64,000 nucleotides of DNA, taken from Fidelibacterota bacterium (GTDB lineage Bacteria > Fidelibacterota > Marinisomatia > Marinisomatales > TCS55). Location of the stretch: assembly GCA_014382015.1 (NCBI GenBank), contig JACNKN010000041.1:82407-146406 (forward strand), in the 5' to 3' direction. The notes under the pieces are model-generated. The model made no database searches, was not told where the DNA came from, and worked only from the letters and a program-made list of their open reading frames with translations. The translations under genes and the position numbers were made by a program. Position 1 is the stretch's first letter. Every line of letters begins with the position of its first letter. Positions 1-8,540 of this stretch are shown one piece after another.

Positions 1-229
1 CAACTGAATTAACAATAGCAAATTTATTGTATCTGACTGAACCATTATTTATTTCAGAAAATTTCAATTGTGGCCTTGCATTTTCTGAATAACTTGCTTC
101 CCATTCACCCCAGATCAACGATGTGACTTTAAACCTATCTTCACTCTCAGGGCAATCATCACAAGAAATACCTCCAATAAACAGGGGTAAAAAAGAGATA
201 ATAATAATTAGTAAGAATTTTTTAATCAT
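1..229 (-). CDS. Putative lipoprotein, N-terminal part (runs off the left edge)
   Basis: An open frame begins with ATG at 229 on the minus strand and runs without a stop to base 1, giving 76 visible codons. The N-terminus is MIKK followed by a long hydrophobic stretch and a probable lipobox G-I-S-C with the lipidated Cys at residue 23, then an acidic, Cys-containing start (DDCPES). This points to an exported, membrane-anchored lipoprotein of unknown function. It lies downstream of the small membrane-protein genes, about 120 bases beyond the last stop, with a possible hairpin between. The lipobox has Gly at -3, which is atypical. The C-terminus is not in the window, so no family can be named. 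Confidence 0.6.
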   Translation of the reverse strand, partial: MIKKFLLIIIISFLPLFIGGISCDDCPESEDRFKVTSLIWGEWEASYSENARPQLKFSEINNGSVRYNKFAIVNSV

Positions 230-309
230 TTTCTGTTACAAAGGCACATTTACGTATTTTACCCTTGATTCTGCATATGGCTCAAGAAATCAAAATTATA
301 AAACCAATT

Positions 310-337
310 AATTCACCTACCCCTTTAGAGGCGAATT
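310..337 (-). terminator. Possible terminator hairpin of the minus-strand operon
   Basis: Arms at 310-318 and 329-337 pair over 9 bp in the minus-strand RNA, with one G-U wobble and a 10-base loop. The hairpin lies just past the stop at 351. The following U-run is poor (AATTGGTTTTA), so it may be a weak or factor-assisted terminator. Confidence 0.4.
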
Positions 338-350
338 GAATTAAACTTTT

Positions 351-770
351 TTACTTTTTTATTTGCCGTAATATCATTCCTGTCCCCACTACCGTCACTA
401 CACTAATGGATGTAGTCATTCCCAAAATCATTAAAAATAGCAGCCATGGTGAAAAATCTACATTGGATGATCCCAGTAAAAAGGGGAGCACAGCCATGAT
501 GCCACCTGTGATTGCGCCCAATTGTGCCAGTCGTTTCAGTGATAATCTGTAAAATTTATCTTCGTTTTCAAGTACTTGAAAAATGATATAAAAAATAATG
601 CCACCAAAAAACCCCGGTGTGGCTAAGGCGATCCAGAGATCCAAGCCCACTCCATCGGGAATGCCAAATAGTCCGCTGATGACGGCGATGATGGCGCCGG
701 TGATGCCCCAAAAAATAGCCCAGGTTAATGCCATTTTTAGTACACCAATCAGATGGGAGATAAATTTCAT
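351..770 (-). CDS. Small integral membrane protein, unknown function
   Basis: A 139-residue, strongly hydrophobic protein with about four predicted membrane segments (roughly residues 10-35, 45-64, 84-104 and 108-133) and a short basic C-terminus ending in RQIKK. I recognise no catalytic motif or family. Its ATG overlaps the stop of the upstream membrane-protein gene as ATGA, so the two are probably translated together and the products may interact. The gene is the last member of the tight minus-strand run that begins with the PLP enzyme. Confidence 0.7.
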   Translation of the reverse strand: MKFISHLIGVLKMALTWAIFWGITGAIIAVISGLFGIPDGVGLDLWIALATPGFFGGIIFYIIFQVLENEDKFYRLSLKRLAQLGAITGGIMAVLPFLLGSSNVDFSPWLLFLMILGMTTSISVVTVVGTGMILRQIKK

Positions 771-1141
771 TTAGATGCTATTCGATAAAATGAAGCGGAC
801 CAAAGCCAGAGGACAATGTAAAACCCATTCAGTCCCAATAGTTCAAGGGCGGGACTGTATGGATATCCCCATTTCATAGTGATAGCGATAATAGTAATGA
901 TGGCCTGTGCGATGGCTGTGCCGGTCAGGGCTTTTACCATCTTTTTGGGTTGGAATTTGTAGATGGCGCCAGTAATGATCCAGATGGAAACCACACCAAA
1001 ATAGATAATGTTTAGGGGTTCTCCATCCGCTCCAATGACACCCACACCCATGCTCACCCAAATGAGGAGAAAGGAATTGATTATAGCCAAACGAAGTCCC
1101 TTTTTTCTGTTGGGCATTTTATTGAGATAATTTTTAATCAT
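767..1141 (-). CDS. Small integral membrane protein, unknown function
   Basis: A 124-residue protein with a basic N-terminus (MIKNYLNKMPNRKK) and about four hydrophobic segments, ending in a positively charged tail. I chose the ATG at 1141 because it overlaps the stop of the DUF1801 gene as ATGA. A GTG nine bases upstream (1150) would add three residues and is less likely. At its 3' end it overlaps the next membrane-protein gene by 4 bases. This layout suggests a co-translated pair of membrane proteins. No family or substrate can be named from the sequence. Confidence 0.7.
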   Translation of the reverse strand: MIKNYLNKMPNRKKGLRLAIINSFLLIWVSMGVGVIGADGEPLNIIYFGVVSIWIITGAIYKFQPKKMVKALTGTAIAQAIITIIAITMKWGYPYSPALELLGLNGFYIVLWLWSASFYRIASK

Positions 1142-1578
1142 TTTCGACACCTATTATAATTTTGGATATAATCTTCCACGGAATAAGCACCAATTAGTTC
1201 CCCGATAGTTGTAAGCGGTATTTTACTCACATCCTTAAAGCGGATACAAGATTTTCCCATATTGGGCTTTATGCCCATTTTGGCAAAGGCATTTTGTAAT
1301 TTCATCAATTGATTTTCATCGGAATAGACACAACTCATATAAATGGCCATATGGTTCTTCTGGGAAGCTAAAGCTGCATACATAAGGGGCTGTTTATTGT
1401 ATGTGCCCGGGAAAGTTTTTAAGGGGATTTCATAGGTAATCATGCCCCAATTCATGACTTCAACATATCCGGTAGGAAGGTTGTTGAGGATAACATCCCG
1501 AACGGTAGAAAGTGCATCTTGCCGCTTCTCAGGGATTTCTTTTAAATATTCTTGAACTGTTTTGGCGTTGCTTTGCAA
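1138..1578 (-). CDS. DUF1801 (YdhG-like) domain protein
   Basis: A 146-residue soluble protein whose pattern fits the DUF1801/YdhG fold: an N-terminal helix with TVQEYLKEIPEKR, a strand region with MNWGMITYEIP, and a C-terminal GKSCIRFKDVSKIP segment followed by a helix. DUF1801 proteins are small alpha/beta proteins of unsettled function; some are annotated as iron-chaperone-like, but nothing here proves that role. The start lies one base after the P1 peptidase stop, and the 3' end overlaps a membrane-protein gene as ATGA, so it is embedded in an operon. Confidence 0.75.
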   Translation of the reverse strand: MQSNAKTVQEYLKEIPEKRQDALSTVRDVILNNLPTGYVEVMNWGMITYEIPLKTFPGTYNKQPLMYAALASQKNHMAIYMSCVYSDENQLMKLQNAFAKMGIKPNMGKSCIRFKDVSKIPLTTIGELIGAYSVEDYIQNYNRCRK

Positions 1579-1579
1579 A

Positions 1580-2773
1580 TCATTGTTCCAGACGATTATA
1601 TTTTTTTAAAATCTTTTTCACCCGATCATGGGGTAAACCATATACTGTATTACCGTTAATGCCCACCATTGTTTCACCGGCAATTAAACCATTAATTATA
1701 GCCTCTTCTGTCGCTTGAACCGTTGCCTCAAATAAGGGGGTCATATCACTTATAGACTGAAGTGAGCGAATGTCGGAACTACCGAAAGACAATCGGTTTC
1801 CCGTAGAAAATGCAATAAATATATCTCCTGACCCATTCATCCCCACACTGCCATTTCTCCCCAAACCCAAGGTCGTTCGTCGGGCAATTCGATTCAGTTG
1901 TTTCGGTAATAATGGTGCATCCGTGGCGATAATCACAATAATTGAATTGCCGACCACTTTCTGTTTTTTACCTCGTTTTGGCATAAGATCTGTAATTTCT
2001 TTTCCCACAGGAACACCGGCGATTTTTAATTGATTCCTTCGTCCGTAATTGGACTGGACGAGCACACCGAGCGTATAGGCTCCTTGTTCCGTTTTTACTA
2101 CACGGGACGCGGTTCCAATCCCGCCTTTGAATTCATAGTTTCGCATGCCCGTGCCACCACCCACATTTCCTTCTTTTACCGGACCACCATTCGCATGGTC
2201 TAACGCATAAAAAACATCCTTACGTGTCACATGCTGCCCGTAGATATCATTGAGAAACCCATCCCAAGTTTCCGCCACAACAGGTAGAACCCGGGAATAG
2301 AGTACATAGGGATTGTTCTCAAAATGGAGACGGTTCCATTCGATTGCTGCCGATGCAACGGTACCAACACTGATGGTATTCGTTGTTAGAATTTGTCCAT
2401 ATAGCTCCCCAAGTTCACTCAAGAAAACGGTACCAGTCATTTCACCGTCGCCATTGAGTGCAAACCAGCCTGCGGTTACCCCATCTGTGGCGTTTTTTCC
2501 TAATGGAAAGATGGCAGTTACGCCTGTGCGAACGGGTCCTTCCCCAACGGTTAAAGCGCCATCCCCTCGAATAATAGTAGCATGACCCACTGCCACACCT
2601 TTTACATCTGTAATGGCATTGAGTGGTCCCGGCGTCCCGTCAAATGGAATCCCCAAATCCCGAGCTCTTACGGTTTTTTGCCCTTGAGCAATGATCGGAA
2701 ATAAAATGCAGACCATCGCGGTATAAGATAGAATGGATGTTAGGGTTTGCGTTTTGGCTAAAAAACGTTTCAT
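1580..2773 (-). CDS. P1 family peptidase (DmpA/beta-aminopeptidase-like), exported
   Basis: A 397-residue protein of the S58/P1 family (N-terminal nucleophile aminopeptidases such as DmpA and BapA). These precursors cleave themselves before a Ser that becomes the free nucleophile of the beta chain, and release N-terminal amino acids from peptides or amides. The expected processing site is visible as G275-N276-S277 in VVGNSIIVI, followed by the conserved IATDAPLLP segment; GRNGSVGMNGSGDIF near residue 313 is also typical. Residues 1-31 look like a signal peptide, so it probably acts in the periplasm. It lies 13 bases after the PLP enzyme gene, in the same operon. Confidence 0.88.
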   Translation of the reverse strand: MKRFLAKTQTLTSILSYTAMVCILFPIIAQGQKTVRARDLGIPFDGTPGPLNAITDVKGVAVGHATIIRGDGALTVGEGPVRTGVTAIFPLGKNATDGVTAGWFALNGDGEMTGTVFLSELGELYGQILTTNTISVGTVASAAIEWNRLHFENNPYVLYSRVLPVVAETWDGFLNDIYGQHVTRKDVFYALDHANGGPVKEGNVGGGTGMRNYEFKGGIGTASRVVKTEQGAYTLGVLVQSNYGRRNQLKIAGVPVGKEITDLMPKRGKKQKVVGNSIIVIIATDAPLLPKQLNRIARRTTLGLGRNGSVGMNGSGDIFIAFSTGNRLSFGSSDIRSLQSISDMTPLFEATVQATEEAIINGLIAGETMVGINGNTVYGLPHDRVKKILKKYNRLEQ

Positions 2774-2786
2774 AATATTCTCGAAG

Positions 2787-3971
2787 TTATTGTGATAGTG
2801 CGTGATCTAAATCTCTAATAAGATCTTCTGTATTTTCAATACCGACAGAATATCGAATCAGACTTTCTGAAATCCCCATGGCGGCCCGTTCTTCTGCAGT
2901 GCACTCTACATGGCTGGTGGTGGCAGGTGGCCCCACGATTGTTTCCACAGCGCCTAAATTGGCTGCAGCATGGGCATAGCGAAGATGGGGAATGAACTTC
3001 TTTACCGCCTCCAGTGAGTTCTCTTTTAATTCAAAACTCAATACGCCTCCAAAACCTCGCATTTGTTTTTGGGCAATGTCATGACCATCATGGGAGGGTA
3101 ATCCGGGGTAATACACATGTCCGATAGATGGATGATTTGACAGATATTGGGCAATCGTCAAGGCACTTTTATTTTGTTGGCGAATGCGTAGTTCCAATGT
3201 TTTCATACCGCGTAAAAGTAAATAGGCTGCAGTGGGATGAAGGGTAGCGCCGTTAATTTCACGGAAATGATAAATTTGGTCAATCAAATCTTTAGGTCCG
3301 CAGATAACTCCGCCAAGGGCATCCGCATGACCCCCAAGGAATTTGGTTGCACTATGCAAAACCAAATCAGCGCCTAACGATAATGGGTTCTGGTTGATGG
3401 GTGTGGCAAAGGTATTATCCACAATGACAATGGTATTACTATCATGGGCTGCCTTGGCTAACCGCTTTATATCCACAATTTTCACAGTAGGATTGGTCGG
3501 TGTTTCTAAATAGAGGACTTTGCATCCCTTGGCGATTTCAGCTTCAATTGCATTGTGGTCAGTGGTATTACAAAGCATTACATCAATGTTAAATCGGGGT
3601 AAAAATTCCGTAAATATTTTATTCGTACCGCCATAAGTGTCTTTCACTGAAACGACCCGATCCCCAGGAGACAATAGGGTAAACAAGGTGCTGCTGATAA
3701 TGCCCATTCCTGTTGAGGCACTGGTTACGGCTTCTGCACCTTCCAGCTGTCTGACTTTTTCCTCAAAAACATCAACAGTTGGATTGGTATTTCGACCGTA
3801 GATGTGACCTGGTTTTTCTCCAAGGGCAACATCCAGCCACTCATCCAAATCTTTATACCCATAGGATACGCTGTTTACGATCGGTACCTGGGTTGCATTT
3901 TGCAATAGGGAGGCTTCTTCTCCTGCCCAGACTGACTGTGTTCCTAATTGCGGTTTTTTCTTTGAATTCAA
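2787..3971 (-). CDS. PLP-dependent trans-sulfuration enzyme (cystathionine synthase/lyase or methionine lyase family)
   Basis: A 394-residue member of the Cys/Met metabolism PLP enzyme family. The PLP lysine is K210 in HSATKFLGGH. Other conserved features are the Y58-G-R60 phosphate-binding motif from the neighbouring subunit, Y113 in DTYGG, and D185 in VDNTFATP. The length matches cystathionine gamma-synthase, cystathionine lyases and methionine gamma-lyase, which interconvert cysteine, homocysteine and methionine intermediates in the cytoplasm. The sequence alone does not decide between them. It is the first gene of the minus-strand operon and is divergent from miaA, so a promoter should lie in 3972-4121. 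Confidence 0.9.
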   Translation of the reverse strand: MNSKKKPQLGTQSVWAGEEASLLQNATQVPIVNSVSYGYKDLDEWLDVALGEKPGHIYGRNTNPTVDVFEEKVRQLEGAEAVTSASTGMGIISSTLFTLLSPGDRVVSVKDTYGGTNKIFTEFLPRFNIDVMLCNTTDHNAIEAEIAKGCKVLYLETPTNPTVKIVDIKRLAKAAHDSNTIVIVDNTFATPINQNPLSLGADLVLHSATKFLGGHADALGGVICGPKDLIDQIYHFREINGATLHPTAAYLLLRGMKTLELRIRQQNKSALTIAQYLSNHPSIGHVYYPGLPSHDGHDIAQKQMRGFGGVLSFELKENSLEAVKKFIPHLRYAHAAANLGAVETIVGPPATTSHVECTAEERAAMGISESLIRYSVGIENTEDLIRDLDHALSQ

Positions 3972-4057
3972 TTTTTTTCCTGTCTTAAATTTGAAATCGA
4001 CAAGTCTAAGTTTACATAGATTCTTACCATAGATAATGTAGGAAAACTTTAATTAGT

Positions 4058-4106
4058 TCATCCAGCATCATTGCTGGATGATTCCCGTGATCAGGGATGA
4101 TCACGG
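4058..4106. repeat. Two tandem perfect hairpins upstream of miaA
   Basis: Two perfect inverted repeats follow each other in the divergent intergenic region. The first has 10-bp arms at 4058-4067 and 4072-4081 around TCAT. The second has 9-bp arms at 4085-4093 and 4098-4106 around GGGA. The second ends 15 bases before the miaA ATG. Neither is followed by a T-run, so they do not look like simple terminators. They could be an mRNA leader structure, a protein-binding site or a REP-like repeat. Confidence 0.55.
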
Positions 4107-4121
4107 CACTTCGACAAAAAA

Positions 4122-5048
4122 ATGAAAAAAATATTAACCATTATTGGTCCCACCGCCAGCGGAAAAACAGCTATTTCTGTGGCCTTAGCTCAACAAATCA
4201 ATGGAGAAATCGTCGGCTTAGATTCTCGTCAGATTTATAAAGGAATGGCCATTGGAACTGCACAGCCATCATTAGAAGAAATGGAAGGAATTCCACATCA
4301 TCTGATTGGTGTTCAACATCCCAAATCAGAAGTGGCTGCAGGGCATTATGCTGAAATGGTTATTGAGGTAGTGGAAGATATTATTAATAGAAAAAAGACA
4401 CCTATTATCTGCGGGGGCGCAGGACTCTATTACCGTGCCATAACAAAAGGAATATTTGAGGGGAGTTTCTCCGATGCTGATATTCGGAAAAAATTAGAAA
4501 AGGAATATGATGTCCAAGGAAGCGAAATCATGTTGGCACGGCTGAAAGAAGTCGATCCGGATTATGCGGAGAATGTCCACTCTAATAATAAAAAACGCCT
4601 TGTCCGCGCGTTGGAGATTTATGAATTAACAGAGAAAACGCCCTCCAGCCATTTTCAGGATCAAAAAGCATCCCCATCTGCCAAATTGGATTTATTTACA
4701 GTATATCTTGATTGGGATCGATCGGTTATGAAAGATCGAATTGCGGAAAGAACTGAAAAAATGTTATGGGATGGGTGGGTGCAGGAGGTTCAAAAGCTAT
4801 TGGAAGCATATCCGAATAAACACCTCCATCCATTAGATTCGATTGGATACAGACAAATCATCTCCTTTTTAAATGGTGAGTTATCCGAGTCAGAAATGAA
4901 ATCTAAAATTATCATTCGAACGCGCCAATTTGCTAAACGACAAATCCAGTGGTTTCGAAGAGAAAAAGTAGATTTAACAATTGAAATGAATCCAAATCGA
5001 ATGGTTGAGGATATAGTAATAGAAATCCTCAAAGAAAAAAGTTTTTAG
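4122..5048 (+). CDS. miaA: tRNA dimethylallyltransferase MiaA
   Basis: A 308-residue cytoplasmic enzyme that transfers a dimethylallyl group to N6 of A37 in tRNAs reading UNN codons. The P-loop GPTASGKT is at residues 9-16, and the D34-S35-R36-Q37 motif that binds the tRNA and dimethylallyl diphosphate follows. The C-terminal half has the typical GYRQI segment and the TRQFAKRQIQWFRRE basic helix. Length is normal for the family. Two hairpins precede the ATG and no good ribosome-binding site is visible. The PyrR leader of the pyr operon begins about 30 bases after the stop. Confidence 0.96.
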   Translation: MKKILTIIGPTASGKTAISVALAQQINGEIVGLDSRQIYKGMAIGTAQPSLEEMEGIPHHLIGVQHPKSEVAAGHYAEMVIEVVEDIINRKKTPIICGGAGLYYRAITKGIFEGSFSDADIRKKLEKEYDVQGSEIMLARLKEVDPDYAENVHSNNKKRLVRALEIYELTEKTPSSHFQDQKASPSAKLDLFTVYLDWDRSVMKDRIAERTEKMLWDGWVQEVQKLLEAYPNKHLHPLDSIGYRQIISFLNGELSESEMKSKIIIRTRQFAKRQIQWFRREKVDLTIEMNPNRMVEDIVIEILKEKSF

Positions 5049-5066
5049 GAAAGCTTTTTTCCTTTT
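5047..5066 (+). terminator. Weak terminator after miaA
   Basis: A short hairpin with 6-bp arms AGGAAA (5047-5052) and TTTCCT (5058-5063) starts inside the miaA stop codon and is followed by TTT. It could partly end the miaA transcript before the pyr leader. The stem is short, so readthrough is likely. Confidence 0.35.
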
Positions 5067-5076
5067 AAATTGGTGG

Positions 5077-5173
5077 GTCCTTTAAACCGTTCCAGAGAGA
5101 GGGTAAGGGCAGCAAATCGACCTCCGAATTAGGAATCTGTTGGAACGGAATCCAGGCTGCCCGGAGGTTTTTT
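5077..5173 (+). promoter_or_regulatory. PyrR-binding attenuator of the pyr operon
   Basis: The leader carries the PyrR-loop signature CCAGAGAGAGGG (5092-5103) in a hairpin whose base pairs GTCCTT (5077-5082) with AAGGGC (5105-5110), preceded by the typical TTTAAA-type bulge. Downstream, ACCTCCG (5120-5126) pairs with CGGAGGT (5162-5168) and runs into TTTTTT (5168-5173), a rho-independent terminator. A competing 8-bp pairing joins CCGTTCCA (5087-5094) to TGGAACGG (5141-5148), and a third joins GGGCAGC (5107-5113) to GCTGCCC (5156-5162). In known pyr attenuators UMP-bound PyrR stabilises the first hairpin, which favours termination. The following gene encodes PyrR. Confidence 0.88.
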
Positions 5174-5190
5174 ATTATTAGGAGGTGCCC

Positions 5191-5745
5191 ATGGCATCGA
5201 CGCATACAAATCAGGTTATGGATTCAACAGATGTGAACCGTTCGGTGACGCGTCTGGCCCATGAAATTTTAGAGCGTAATGGCGGTGCAGATAAGTTGCT
5301 GCTGGTGGGTATTCTCACCCGGGGTGAACCTTTAGCCAAACGATTACAATCTCTCATACACAAAATTTCTGAAGTTGTTGTACCTCTTGGTTCCGTGGAT
5401 ATTACTTTTCACCGAGATGACTTTCGAGACCGGTTGGTCGTTCCACAGGTGAAAGGCACCAACATTAATAATTCTGTTGATGATAAAACAGTTGTATTGG
5501 TTGATGATGTTCTTTTCACCGGACGCACCATTCGTGCAGCCATGGATGAACTGAATGCATTCGGTCGACCTCAAAAGGTACAACTGGCTGTACTGGTGGA
5601 CCGGGGGCATCGTGAACTACCCATTCGGGCTGATTTTGTCGGTAAAAATATTCCCACCCATGAAGGTGAGCATGTAGAAGTTCAACTGAAAGAAGTGGAT
5701 GGAAAAGATCGCGTAACCTTGACGCAATATGGAGGAGATGACTGA
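5191..5745 (+). CDS. pyrR: Bifunctional pyr operon regulator / uracil phosphoribosyltransferase PyrR
   Basis: PyrR binds pyr mRNA leaders when loaded with UMP and causes transcription termination; it also has uracil phosphoribosyltransferase activity. The PRPP-binding motif VVLVDDVLFTGRTIR spans residues 101-115, counted from the ATG at 5191. I chose this ATG because AGGAGGT (5180-5186) stands at ideal distance from it; an in-frame GTG at 5185 lies inside the Shine-Dalgarno sequence and is unlikely. The 184-residue length is normal. Its stop overlaps the pyrB start (TGATG), and its own binding site lies just upstream, giving negative feedback on the whole operon. Confidence 0.95.
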   Translation: MASTHTNQVMDSTDVNRSVTRLAHEILERNGGADKLLLVGILTRGEPLAKRLQSLIHKISEVVVPLGSVDITFHRDDFRDRLVVPQVKGTNINNSVDDKTVVLVDDVLFTGRTIRAAMDELNAFGRPQKVQLAVLVDRGHRELPIRADFVGKNIPTHEGEHVEVQLKEVDGKDRVTLTQYGGDD

Positions 5746-6680
5746 TGCTGCAGCAAAAACATCTACTTGGATTGGAAGGCTATCCGGCTGAGGATATCCA
5801 AACCATTATCGATACGGCCTTCACCTTTAGAGAAGTGTTAGACCGTCCCATTAAAAAAGTACCATCATTGCAGGGAAAAACAATTGTAAATCTTTTTTTC
5901 GAAAATTCGACGCGGACCCGAATCAGTTTTGAATTGGCTCAAAAAAGGCTCAGCGCAGATACGATTAATTTTTCTGCATCCACATCCAGTTTGAAGAAGG
6001 GGGAGACATTCAAGGATACGGCACAAAATATTGAAGCAATGAAAATTGATGCGGTGGTGATGCGTCATCCCACGCCCGGTGCACCGCTGCACTTAACACA
6101 GCACATTAATTCAATTGTCATTAATGCGGGTGATGGGACCCACGAACACCCGACCCAAGCCATTCTGGATATGACAAGCCTCCATGAAAAATTTGGATAT
6201 TTAAAGGGTTTAAAAGTTGGCATTATCGGTGATATTTCTCACAGTCGTGTGGCTCTAAGTAATATCTATGGGTTAAAAATCATGGGTGCAGAGGTTACAC
6301 TTTGTGGTCCTTCAACGCTGATACCACCCTTTGCAGAAGATTTGGGGGTGTCGGTGAATTATAATGTAGATGAAGTGATTGAATGGGCAGATGCACTCAA
6401 TGTTCTTCGAATTCAGCGTGAAAGAATGGGAGGCGGACTATTGCCATCTGTGAGAGAGTATCGAAACCTGTTTGGCATAACAACAGAACGGTTATCCATG
6501 CATAAAAAAGAAATTGTTATTATGCATCCCGGGCCTATGAATCGAGGGGTAGAAATAGATAGTGCAGTGGCGGACAGCGATCAAGCCATCATCCTGGATC
6601 AAGTATTGAATGGCGTGGCGTCACGCATGTCTATTTTATATTTATTATTAGGTGGCAAGCAGGAAAAGGGAGAGAGTTAA
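5745..6680 (+). CDS. pyrB: Aspartate carbamoyltransferase catalytic subunit
   Basis: Catalyses carbamoyl phosphate plus L-aspartate to N-carbamoyl-aspartate, the committed step of pyrimidine synthesis in the cytoplasm. The carbamoyl-phosphate loop S55-T-R-T-R59 lies in FFENSTRTRISFE; the HPTQAILD and MHPGPMNRG motifs are intact. The 311-residue length is that of a catalytic chain. No pyrI regulatory subunit gene is adjacent, so control is probably at the RNA level through PyrR. The ATG overlaps the pyrR stop by one base, and pyrC follows at 2 bases. Confidence 0.96.
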   Translation: MLQQKHLLGLEGYPAEDIQTIIDTAFTFREVLDRPIKKVPSLQGKTIVNLFFENSTRTRISFELAQKRLSADTINFSASTSSLKKGETFKDTAQNIEAMKIDAVVMRHPTPGAPLHLTQHINSIVINAGDGTHEHPTQAILDMTSLHEKFGYLKGLKVGIIGDISHSRVALSNIYGLKIMGAEVTLCGPSTLIPPFAEDLGVSVNYNVDEVIEWADALNVLRIQRERMGGGLLPSVREYRNLFGITTERLSMHKKEIVIMHPGPMNRGVEIDSAVADSDQAIILDQVLNGVASRMSILYLLLGGKQEKGES

Positions 6681-6681
6681 G

Positions 6682-7998
6682 ATGAAAACGGTAAAATTAA
6701 AAAAACAGGTACTGTTGAAAGGTGGATCTATTTTAGATCCGATTAAAGCAACGCTCAAAAAAGGCGATGTGCTTATTGAAAATGGAAAAATTCAATCCGT
6801 GGGAAAAGTAACCGCTCCCAAAGCTGCAGATGTAGTTGATTGTAGCGGACTGATTGTGACTCATGGGTTTTGTGATGTCCATGTCCATTTTCGTGAGCCG
6901 GGACGTGAAGATAAGGAAACGCTTGATTCTGGTTCCATGGCGGCGTTGGCCGGAGGATTTACCCGTGTGTGCGTTATGCCAAATACAGAGCCTCCTTTAG
7001 ATTCGCCGGAATCCATTCGATATACGATTGATCGAGCAGAAGAATGTCCAATCCATATTCATCCTATCGGCGCCATTACGAAGGGCCAGGATGGAAAAGA
7101 ATTGACAGAAATGGGTGCAATGTTATCAGAAGGTGCAGTGGCATTTAGTGATGATGGATTACCGGTTACAGACACTGGTATGATGCGAAACGCCTTGGAA
7201 TATGCCACCATGTTTGATGTGCCTGTGATCAATCATGCAGAAGATTTATGTTTGAAAAAAGATGGTGTTATGCATGAAGGAACAGTGTCAACTCATTTGG
7301 GGCTTCCGGCCAGCCCAGATATTACGGAATCCAATATGGTTCACCGTGATTTGGAATTAACAGAATTGACGGGTGCCCGCCTCCATGTGCCTCACGTGAG
7401 TTCGGCCAAATCAACAGATCATATTCGTCAAATGAAGAAATCTAATAATAAAATAACGGCGGAAGTCACGCCCCATCATCTATTTTTTACGGATGAAGAT
7501 TTAACTACTTATAATACACATTTAAAAGTAGCGCCACCCATTCGTACAAAGGCGGATAGAAAAGCACTTATAAAGGCTGCAAAAGATGGCACTTTTGATT
7601 GTATCGCAACGGACCATGCGCCCCATACCATTGAAGAAAAGGAGGGTACTTTTGACTTAGCACCTTTTGGAATGATCGGGTTGGAATCATGTTTTGGCGC
7701 GGTAAATCGGGTATTAGTTAAAGAGAATAAAATGGATATTATTCGATTAATCCAAATGCTTACTATCAATCCAAGAAAAATCATGGGAATTGAGACAGAT
7801 TTATATGGGGAAGGGAATCCAGCGGAATTGACTATTTTTGATCCGGATGAAAAATGGACATTCAGCAAGACTGATATTTACTCACGGTCTCATAATTCAC
7901 CTTATATTGGAAAATCATTGGTTGGCCGTCCCAAGTTTACCATTGTTAAGGGGTACAGGACTGAAAGTGTGAGGCAATCAAAAACCAATTCGAAATAA
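6682..7998 (+). CDS. pyrC: Dihydroorotase (class I)
   Basis: Zinc enzyme that cyclises N-carbamoyl-aspartate to dihydroorotate, the step after PyrB. Metal ligands are seen in D65-V-H67-V-H69-FREPG, followed by NHAED, PHVSS and the ATDHAPH motif that carries the catalytic Asp. I take the ATG at 6682 (438 residues), preceded by GGGAGAG. An upstream GTG at 6652 would add ten residues that overlap pyrB and lack similarity to the family. The operon appears to end here: only pyrR, pyrB and pyrC are present, so the remaining pyrimidine genes, apart from pyrH at 10.4 kb, must lie elsewhere. Confidence 0.95.
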   Translation: MKTVKLKKQVLLKGGSILDPIKATLKKGDVLIENGKIQSVGKVTAPKAADVVDCSGLIVTHGFCDVHVHFREPGREDKETLDSGSMAALAGGFTRVCVMPNTEPPLDSPESIRYTIDRAEECPIHIHPIGAITKGQDGKELTEMGAMLSEGAVAFSDDGLPVTDTGMMRNALEYATMFDVPVINHAEDLCLKKDGVMHEGTVSTHLGLPASPDITESNMVHRDLELTELTGARLHVPHVSSAKSTDHIRQMKKSNNKITAEVTPHHLFFTDEDLTTYNTHLKVAPPIRTKADRKALIKAAKDGTFDCIATDHAPHTIEEKEGTFDLAPFGMIGLESCFGAVNRVLVKENKMDIIRLIQMLTINPRKIMGIETDLYGEGNPAELTIFDPDEKWTFSKTDIYSRSHNSPYIGKSLVGRPKFTIVKGYRTESVRQSKTNSK

Positions 7999-8111
7999 TT
8001 GATTTATTGTATAAGTGGAAACATTTAATTTGACTATTTTATTTATGAATTATAGTTGACTATGAATGAATTCCTAGTCTAATTTTTCGGGCTAATTTTG
8101 AACTGGAAATA

Positions 8112-8540
8112 ATGAAAACAAGATCACTAAAAGCTTCTGAAATACAAAAAGACTGGTATGTGGCCGATGCCGAGGGTAAAACCCTGGGCCGCTTCGCCAG
8201 TGAAGTCGCAAAAATTTTACGCGGAAAGCATAAACCCAGCTTTACACCTCATATGGATATGGGTGATTTTGTGGTTGTGGTTAATGCAGATAAGGTAAGG
8301 GTTTCTGGTGCGAAGGAATCGGATAAAACTTATTTTAAACATTCTGGGTATCCTGGTGCAACTACTTTTACAAAATTAGATCATATGCGGCGTAATCACC
8401 CGGAACGGATTGTCGAAAAAGCCGTTTGGGGTATGCTTCCTAAAAACCGCTTGGGACGGGCTATCATTAAACACTTGAAAGTGTATAACGGTCCCGAACA
8501 TCCCCATACAGCGCAACAACCCAAAGAATTGGATATTTAA
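8112..8540 (+). CDS. rplM: Large-subunit ribosomal protein uL13
   Basis: A 142-residue ribosomal protein of the 50S subunit. The N-terminal [19 protein letters not shown] and the signature [19 protein letters not shown] are intact, as is the terminal [10 protein letters not shown]. It starts a ribosomal and translation-factor operon; the stop overlaps the rpsI start by one base (TAATG). Its promoter should lie in the AT-rich 110 bases upstream, where two TTGACT motifs (8030-8035 and 8056-8061) are possible -35 elements, though no convincing -10 stands at the ideal distance. Confidence 0.97.
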   Translation: MKTRSLKASEIQKDWYVADAEGKTLGRFASEVAKILRGKHKPSFTPHMDMGDFVVVVNADKVRVSGAKESDKTYFKHSGYPGATTFTKLDHMRRNHPERIVEKAVWGMLPKNRLGRAIIKHLKVYNGPEHPHTAQQPKELDI

